DNA of 64,000 bases from Endomychus coccineus (Eukaryota > Arthropoda > Insecta > Coleoptera > Endomychidae). Location of the stretch: the NCBI GenBank assembly GCA_958510875.1, contig OY294070.1, forward strand, positions 18,591,631 to 18,655,630, given 5' to 3'. Shown here in pieces: positions 60,201-64,000 of the stretch. The notes beneath the pieces were generated by a model. That model saw only the letters and a list, made by a program, of their open reading frames with translations. It had not been told where the DNA came from and did no database searches. How positions within the stretch are numbered: the first letter of the stretch is position 1; the number at the start of each line of letters is the position of its first letter. The position numbers and the translations under genes are program-made.

Positions 60201-61644
60201 TCATTATTGTTTTACAACTGAAATAAATAGGTATGGAATTTGTAGGCTATTGATGATGTCAGTGTGACAGTGACATAATTATTTCAAACGTAAAGTAAGA
60301 CACACGTTTTAGATTCCACAACCACCCTTGACCAAGATAATTTTTGATATACCGGTATAACAAAACAACAAAATTATGGCATTCCTTTGTAATGTCTCAT
60401 ATTTTCATGACAAAATGTCAAATAATATCACATTGAAATTATTTTAAACTAAGTTTTCTTCGGTGTGAAATTCTCTTACCGAATATCCCGAGTGCACAAA
60501 CTAATTTCCGGAAATTTTGCACATGGGATATTATAAGTGACTATTTGCATGGTGCTCAATAGTCACCGACTATTCAGCTACTTTGTGAATATGTCTCTGA
60601 TATAATGAATTACTAATTGAATTCAAGAAATAATTAGCTACTATTTTGATTGCTGCTAAATTTCTCATGTATTTGGACGGATATGTGGGCTGCAAATGAG
60701 AGATCGATGTTTCCGTTATCCAGTGGCTTACACCGCATCAGAGTTTGGGGTTCGCCATAAAATCATAGATGATTACGTATGAATCCTCAATTTAATCACG
60801 TAATGGTTGACTCAATTGAAATGTGAAAGTACGCAATGGCATTTCATTGACATTGACCAAATAGTTATTAAATTAAGGAAAAATATTACTTACTGAAGGA
60901 ATGTAATGCCAAAAGATTTGTTTGAAAATATCCACATGGTGCACAGTTGACCGACCATATTAACAAATTTAAGTTATCAAATGCTAAAGCAAAAAACCAC
61001 GACAGACGTAAACCGCTTTGAATGAGTCATATCTGGGGTGTGAAAGGTTCCTTCCTCTATTCATTTTAAGGTTATAACCAACCGGTTATGCAGCTTCAGC
61101 TGCAGCCCTTCTAGAGGGTGCAGGATCACGTGTTATCAAGAAACCAAGATTTGTGAAATAAGAAATAATAATAACGATAGATTTCTACTTATAACCTTGT
61201 TTATCAATTGTTTTTCGGCAGTACTTGAAGAAATTCCACCTTGCACCCGCGTTTTCTGAAGAAGAATTCATTCATTGGTTCTTGCCGCGTAAAGACATCG
61301 TGGACAGCTTCATAGTAGAACGAGACGGCGTGATATCGGACTTTGTCAGCTACTATACCCTCCCGTCGACCATCATGCACCATCCTACACACAAAAACCT
61401 CAAAGCCGCCTATTCGTTTTACAACGTGTCGACGATCACTCCCTGGGTCGATTTGATGAGCGACGCATTGGTATCGGCCAAGAACCTTCATTTCGACGTG
61501 TTCAACGCCCTCGACCTGATGGACAACAAGGAGTTTCTCGAAACGTTGAAGTTCGGAATAGGCGACGGAAATTTGCAGTACTATTTATACAATTGGAAGT
61601 GTCCAAGTATGAAACCTAACGAACTAGGACTGGTTTTACATTGA
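45170..61644 (+). CDS. Nmt: Glycylpeptide N-tetradecanoyltransferase (N-myristoyltransferase)
   Basis: The enzyme transfers myristate from myristoyl-CoA to N-terminal glycine of nascent proteins, in the cytosol and on ribosomes. Exons: 45170-45255, 45591-45844, 45945-46161, 46211-46327, 55169-55520 and 61222-61644. All have GT/AG borders and compatible phases, giving 482 residues (human NMT1 has 496). The N-terminus holds a basic run (KRNKQKKHH) like the family's ribosome-targeting region. [11 protein letters not shown] and [20 protein letters not shown] follow. Both family signatures are present: EINFLCVHK (231-239) and KFGIGDG (452-458). The protein ends in GLVLH, close to the catalytic C-terminus GLVLQ of NMTs. 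The two large introns (8.8 and 5.7 kb) are filled by repeats. The gene looks intact. Confidence 0.97.
45591..45844 (+). CDS. Nmt: Nmt exon 2
   Basis: A 254-nt exon. It starts with the basic segment [11 protein letters not shown], passes through a variable linker and reaches [14 protein letters not shown], the start of the conserved catalytic fold. Acceptor TATTTTAG, donor GTAAAT. Confidence 0.95.
45945..46161 (+). CDS. Nmt: Nmt exon 3
   Basis: A 217-nt exon encodes [20 protein letters not shown] and then [20 protein letters not shown]. It ends inside the Trp codon of FLEW. This region contributes to myristoyl-CoA binding and the peptide groove. Confidence 0.97.
46211..46327 (+). CDS. Nmt: Nmt exon 4
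   Basis: A 117-nt exon after a 49-nt intron encodes [20 protein letters not shown] and [18 protein letters not shown]. The donor GTAAGT opens the 8.8-kb intron. Confidence 0.96.
46328..47433. other. Start of the large Nmt intron
   Basis: Nothing recognised. Short open frames on both strands carry no motif. Confidence 0.4.
47436..48810. mobile_element. GTCCAGGC foldback element, 150-bp-unit family, copy 1
   Basis: The ends GTCCAGGCTGTGAACC and GGTTCATAGCCTGGAC are flanked by TA (47434-47435 and 48811-48812). Long inverted arms share GAACCCCAACCCCACCCATT at about 47565, mirrored at about 48690. The left half carries four complete units of exactly 150 bp, starting at 47646, 47796, 47946 and 48096 (the last about 148 bp), plus a partial unit near 48244. 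The right half has about two units in reverse orientation. A non-repeated centre lies at about 48310-48400. No coding region. Confidence 0.85.
47646..48244. repeat. Tandem array of 150-bp units
   Basis: Each unit opens AGGCATTTCGAATGCACCAA-like, contains GTTTTTTGGGTCGCTGA, then ATCCATCGTAGGGGTGG, and closes with TTTTGCAATTTACGTG. Start-to-start spacing is 150, 150, 150 and about 148. Confidence 0.9.
48813..49861. other. Intronic stretch; one small hairpin
   Basis: No gene. A tight hairpin lies at 49801-49838: ACCCAAAAAAACCACGA, loop, TCGTGCTTTTTTGGGT. Confidence 0.5.
49862..50776 (-). pseudogene. LINE (CR1/Jockey-like) reverse transcriptase fragment
   Basis: On the minus strand the frame is open for 225 codons. 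It contains [20 protein letters not shown] (RT block 2), [20 protein letters not shown] and the catalytic box FADDSKVF (usually YADD). [20 protein letters not shown] and [20 protein letters not shown] follow. After [13 protein letters not shown] an internal deletion joins directly to a short C-terminal tail ([13 protein letters not shown]). The 3' UTR ends near 49862 with TTGTAAATGTTAATAATAAT. The 5' side is truncated at about 50776. It is a dead but relatively young insertion in the Nmt intron. Confidence 0.88.
50777..51912. other. Intronic stretch without recognised features
   Basis: Nmt intron DNA. No coding or structured repeat recognised. Confidence 0.4.
52307..53111 (-). mobile_element. 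Harbinger-like non-autonomous element with MADF gene
   Basis: The ends AGGCACCTGTACACTGTAGA and CTACAGTGTACAGGTACCT are inverted. TTA lies at 52304-52306 on the left and TTATTA follows at the right, close to the TWA target of PIF/Harbinger elements, although the border is ambiguous by a base. The flanks are rich in CTAG-containing words (TCTAGCTAGA, CTCTAGCTAG) arranged as a broader inverted repeat. The element interrupts the mariner-like transposase. Confidence 0.65.
52498..52809 (-). pseudogene. MADF-domain protein of the nested element
   Basis: From the ATG at 52809 the minus strand reads [20 protein letters not shown], then [14 protein letters not shown] and one in-frame TAG. It continues [40 protein letters not shown] to a stop at 52498. 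LIELLES.PELW...Y..R...W/M..IA..L......V..K...LR is the MADF (Myb/SANT-like) DNA-binding pattern. Such proteins accompany PIF/Harbinger transposases. The catalytic partner is absent. Confidence 0.75.
53926..55168. other. Intronic stretch with a diverged direct duplication
   Basis: No gene. Segments at about 54437-54545 and 54801-54885 are diverged direct copies. Shared words are ATTCTGATTTGAGAGAG, ACTCTTGTCAAA, CACCTTAAAAATAACTTC and CATAAAAGACCTCGTT. Confidence 0.55.
55169..55520 (+). CDS. Nmt: Nmt exon 5
   Basis: A 352-nt exon encodes [40 protein letters not shown] and further to GAHKLLVE. It contains the first family signature and the acyl-CoA contact loop. Acceptor GATTTCAG, donor GTTAGT, phase 0. 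Confidence 0.97.
55589..57125. mobile_element. GTCCAGGC element, 142-bp-unit family, full copy
   Basis: The left end TACCAGGCAACGAAACGG and right end GCTTATTGCCTGGAC are flanked by TA (55587-55588 and 57126-57127). Inverted arms of about 240 bp share GACTATCAAGACCGCGGG (about 55686), mirrored near 57010, and CCCCAAAACGGGGTTTC, mirrored near 56970. The centre carries the tandem array at 56171-56868. It lies immediately downstream of Nmt exon 5 and has no coding capacity. Confidence 0.85.
56171..56868. repeat. Tandem array of 142-bp units
   Basis: The marker AGC(G/A)ACCCAAAAAACCTAC starts at 56171, 56313, 56455, 56597 and 56739, exactly 142 bp apart. A shorter 130-bp last interval ends at 56869. 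Units are nearly identical to each other, which indicates recent amplification or homogenisation. Confidence 0.93.
57128..57873. other. Intronic stretch without recognised features
   Basis: Nothing recognised in the Nmt intron between the two repeat elements. A short phrase near 57290-57350 (CCAAAATAGATCCTTGGGGT) resembles the end of a LINE RT core but is too short to call. Confidence 0.35.
57876..58797. mobile_element. Palindromic foldback element, CAGGGTGT-type, copy 2
   Basis: The left end is ACAGGGTGTCCCAGGTTTTA and the right end AAAACCTGGTACACCCT. Arm words AACTTCAACAGTCGATAG and CTATCGACTGTTGAAGTT mirror each other. The central hinge (about 58320-58385) matches copy 1 at 2397-3352 almost base for base, including CAAACGTTAGAACAAGTAAC. 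Non-coding. Confidence 0.85.
59221..60476. mobile_element. TIR element enclosing a second TIR pair
   Basis: The outer ends are GAGAATTTCACACCGA (59221) and TCGGTGTGAAATTCTC (ending 60476). Inner inverted arms of about 88 bp lie at 59388-59480 and 60270-60357, with TTGGTCAAGGGTGATTGTGG mirrored as CCACAACCACCCTTGACCAA. The inner pair is bounded by TATACCGG-type sequence. An internal frame at 59928-60221 is very basic ([20 protein letters not shown]) but has no recognised domain. Confidence 0.65.
60477..61221. other. Intronic stretch before Nmt exon 6
   Basis: Nothing recognised except the acceptor TTTTTCGGCAG at the exon border. Confidence 0.4.
61222..61644 (+). CDS. Nmt: Nmt exon 6 (stop codon)
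   Basis: A 423-nt terminal exon begins [20 protein letters not shown] and contains [40 protein letters not shown] and GLVLH. It ends with TGA at 61642-61644. Its GC content is higher than that of the surrounding introns, as expected for selected coding sequence. Confidence 0.97.
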   Translation, partial: YLKKFHLAPAFSEEEFIHWFLPRKDIVDSFIVERDGVISDFVSYYTLPSTIMHHPTHKNLKAAYSFYNVSTITPWVDLMSDALVSAKNLHFDVFNALDLMDNKEFLETLKFGIGDGNLQYYLYNWKCPSMKPNELGLVLH

Positions 61645-62032
61645 ATCTGTTCGTTTGTTATCGGCAAAGAACGGAATGTTTATAGCAATGTCACTCGATG
61701 TTCCGTTACTTTAGTTTTAAGGGAGTGTCTTCACATTCGATCTTCGATTTAAAGAATCCATACTGGTGCGATCGGTGGAAGGATTTTATGTAAGTCGAAA
61801 ATATCATTTTTCATTTCGAATTATAAGGATTCTGTTAATATCTGTAATATTTAAAAGTTTTGATGGATATAATTTCCGGAAATCATAATTACGTACATTA
61901 CCAAATGTCTAATTCCTGATATATGTTGTTAATGTGATCCAAAAATAGGAGGGATTTATGACTTTTCGCAAACTATTACTGAACTTCACTGCTTTATAAT
62001 TACATATATGCAAATCTGTTAAGGTTTTATTT

Positions 62033-62038
62033 AATAAA
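62033..62038 (+). promoter_or_regulatory. Candidate Nmt polyadenylation signal
   Basis: AATAAA lies 389 nt after the Nmt stop codon, in TTTAATAAATGCC, and is followed by a T-rich stretch. It is the first perfect match downstream that I noticed. Usage is not proven. Confidence 0.45.
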
Positions 62039-62411
62039 TGCCTCTCTTTTGTCTCAATTTTTTCAATTTCCTTCCTTGCTGTGAAAATTTTATAAATAAG
62101 AAATGTTCTGATTTGTCTGTCTCTAATATGAATTTCACATTCTACATGAAAATTAATACCATTTGTTGAACACTAGATTCGTCATTTTCACAGTTTATAA
62201 AACGCAATACGTAAATATAATGTCCTGAGAAGAACTTATTGAATTTAGATTTATTAGGGATATATGAAATGTCAGGTCAATTGAATAAAATCGACTGATT
62301 TATGCGGAAACCTTGGATTAGTGCTGCCAACAGTTGAAGTGTTCATTTGACAAAGATGGCTAAATCTTATTATTTGTTACAAAATTGAGAATAAGGCCAT
62401 TTCACAGTATA

Positions 62412-63336
62412 GTCCAGGCTGTGAACCGGGATTTTAGCTATAATAAAAAAAAACATGTAAGTTCGAATCAAAAAATTTTTTTTGCATTAGCTTCAGGAGA
62501 TTCTCAGGATCATTCATACACCTTAAAACCTCTTGGGAACCCCAACCCCACCCATTGGGGGCCAAAATGGCCCGAAATCTCCACGTCTTGAATTGTATTT
62601 TCTACAAAACAAGGTATTTTGGCATTTCTAGTGCACCTAGGCGGTTTTTTGGGTCGCTTAATACGAATCCGTAGTCAGATTTACTTGCAATCCATCGTAG
62701 GGGTGGTCAAATCGACAAAATTGGCCAATTTTGCATCCCTAATATGTTATTTTGCAATTTACATGTTTTAGGCATTTCGAATGCTCCAAGAAGGTTTGTT
62801 GGGTCGCTGAATACGATTCCGAAGCCAGATTTACTCGAATATCATCGTAGGGGTGGGAAATTCACAAAAATGGCTAATTTGACACGCTTCTAAATTTTTA
62901 TTATTTTTGCATTTTAAAACTACTATGGAGTAAATCTGGCTTCGGAATCGTATTCAGCGACTCAAAAAAAAACCTTGGTACATTCGAAATGCCAAAAACA
63001 CGTAAATTGCAAAATAACATATAGGGGTGCAAAATTGGCCAATTTCGTCGATTTTACCACCCCTACGATGGATTGCAAGTGAATGTGGCTACGGATTCGT
63101 GTTCAGCGACCCAAAAAACCTCCTGGGTGCACTCGAATTGCCAAAATGCCTTTTTTTGTAGAAAATAAAATTCTAGACTTGACCATTCGGGCAATTTTCG
63201 CCCACAATGGGTGGTGTTGGGATTCCCAAGAGGTTTTAAGGTGTATGAATGAAGCTAAGAACCTCCTGAAGCTAATTCAAAAAAAAAAATCTTGATTCGA
63301 ACCTACATGTTTTTTTTTCCGGTTCATAGCCTGGAC
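62412..63336. mobile_element. GTCCAGGC foldback element, 150-bp-unit family, copy 2
   Basis: The ends GTCCAGGCTGTGAACCGG and CCGGTTCATAGCCTGGAC are flanked by TA (62410-62411 and 63337-63338). Arms and units match copy 1 (47436-48810), but the interior is shorter: about two units on each side of a shared centre around 62880-62940. The unequal unit numbers of the two copies show that the interior expands or contracts. Non-coding. Confidence 0.87.
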
Positions 63337-63338
63337 TA

Positions 63339-63896
63339 GTATATGAAAATCCGATATCCTTTGCAATCTCAATCAAAAATATGTTAACGTTCTAGAGAAT
63401 ATTATTCAAATCCCGTCAGTAATAAAATATTTATTTGATTGTCAAATTGGGTGCTTTGGTAAGGTTAATGCAACTGAATCTACTGATTAATTAAAGATCC
63501 TCTTGCTAATGAGGAGGGCACATATGCCGTTTGATTGAACGTGTAGATACTCTCATCAAATTTTATTCAATTTTATATGGAATATGTAGCCAGTAGTAAT
63601 TACCCAAATATACTTTAATTACCCTTAGTTAATTAAAGTACAGGTTGAGTTTTTAAAAAGGTAATGAGTTAAGAACGAAAAATCAATTTCATTCTGTGGA
63701 ATTGGTTTGGTTTATTATTCAAATAATCGAAAATTCGTATTACCGCATATGGAAACTCCAATTTTGAAATTACTAAAATAAATTCAATTCTTAAAAAAAA
63801 TAGCTTCGAAAAAATTTGATATTTATAATATTTCAGCCTTTAACTACATGAATGGATCGATAAAATCGTCCACTTGTGAAGAACCATCCAAACATT
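63339..63896. other. Gene-free stretch
   Basis: AT-rich, nothing recognised. Confidence 0.4.
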
Positions 63897-64000
63897 ATAC
63901 AGGGTGTCCTAGATTTTAGTAGCAGAACTTCAACAGTCGATAGAAAATTTTATGTTGAGAAATAAAGTTCCTATTAACATATATGAACAGACGCTTAATT
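63897..64000. mobile_element. Palindromic foldback element, CAGGGTGT-type, copy 3 (cut by window end)
   Basis: ATACAGGGTGTCCTAGATTT, then AGCAGAACTTCAACAGTCGA and CATATATGAACAGACGCTTA match the left arm of copy 2 (57876 onward). The rest lies beyond the window. Confidence 0.85.

Noticed and set aside
59928..60221. Basic 97-codon frame as a possible host gene
   Set aside because: It lies inside concentric TIRs and has no recognised domain. I kept it only as a note within the mobile element.

Overview
This window reads as nuclear DNA of an insect. It is AT-rich, its host genes are cut into small exons by multi-kilobase introns, and most of it is transposon debris: hAT, mariner, Harbinger-like, Crypton-like, LINEs, LTR fragments and palindromic foldback elements. 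A beetle is plausible, but that is inference from the repeat style and I cannot fix the species. Nothing prokaryotic is present.

Two host genes can be assembled exon by exon. On the minus strand, positions 14913-35571, lies a sodium-coupled neutral amino acid transporter 11-like gene (SLC38A11 family). Eight coding exons join in phase; the exon with the start codon was not found. On the plus strand, positions 45170-61644, lies a complete glycylpeptide N-tetradecanoyltransferase (N-myristoyltransferase) of 482 residues in six coding exons. A GC-rich hairpin of about 225 bp sits just upstream of its start codon. The two genes are unrelated in function.

Layout. 1-9 kb: LINE tails, a palindromic foldback, a broken Crypton-type recombinase, then a well-preserved Crypton-like element (7368-8998) with a 351-residue tyrosine recombinase in two exons. 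9-14 kb: nothing recognised. 14-36 kb: the transporter, its introns filled by a hAT copy with a perfect 8-bp target duplication, an LTR fragment inside a TIR element, LINE pieces, an intact mariner (27357-28630) and a third hAT relative. 36-43 kb: a LINE tail, an LTR, and a Charlie-like hAT transposase pseudogene cut by other insertions nested up to three deep. 44.8-62 kb: the N-myristoyltransferase, whose introns hold elements with internal tandem repeats (150-bp and 142-bp units), a LINE, a mariner relic with a Harbinger-like insertion, foldbacks and nested TIR elements. 62-64 kb: a second 150-bp-unit element and the start of a third foldback.

The most unusual material is a group of TA-flanked elements whose ends read GTCCAGGC. 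They have long inverted arms and an interior of tandem satellite-like units. Two distinct families share both the terminal motif and a core motif inside the repeat unit. The Crypton-like element with repeated AGGCATTAAAAG-type motifs at both ends, and the nested insertion whose 12-bp duplication restores a broken reading frame, are the other highlights.
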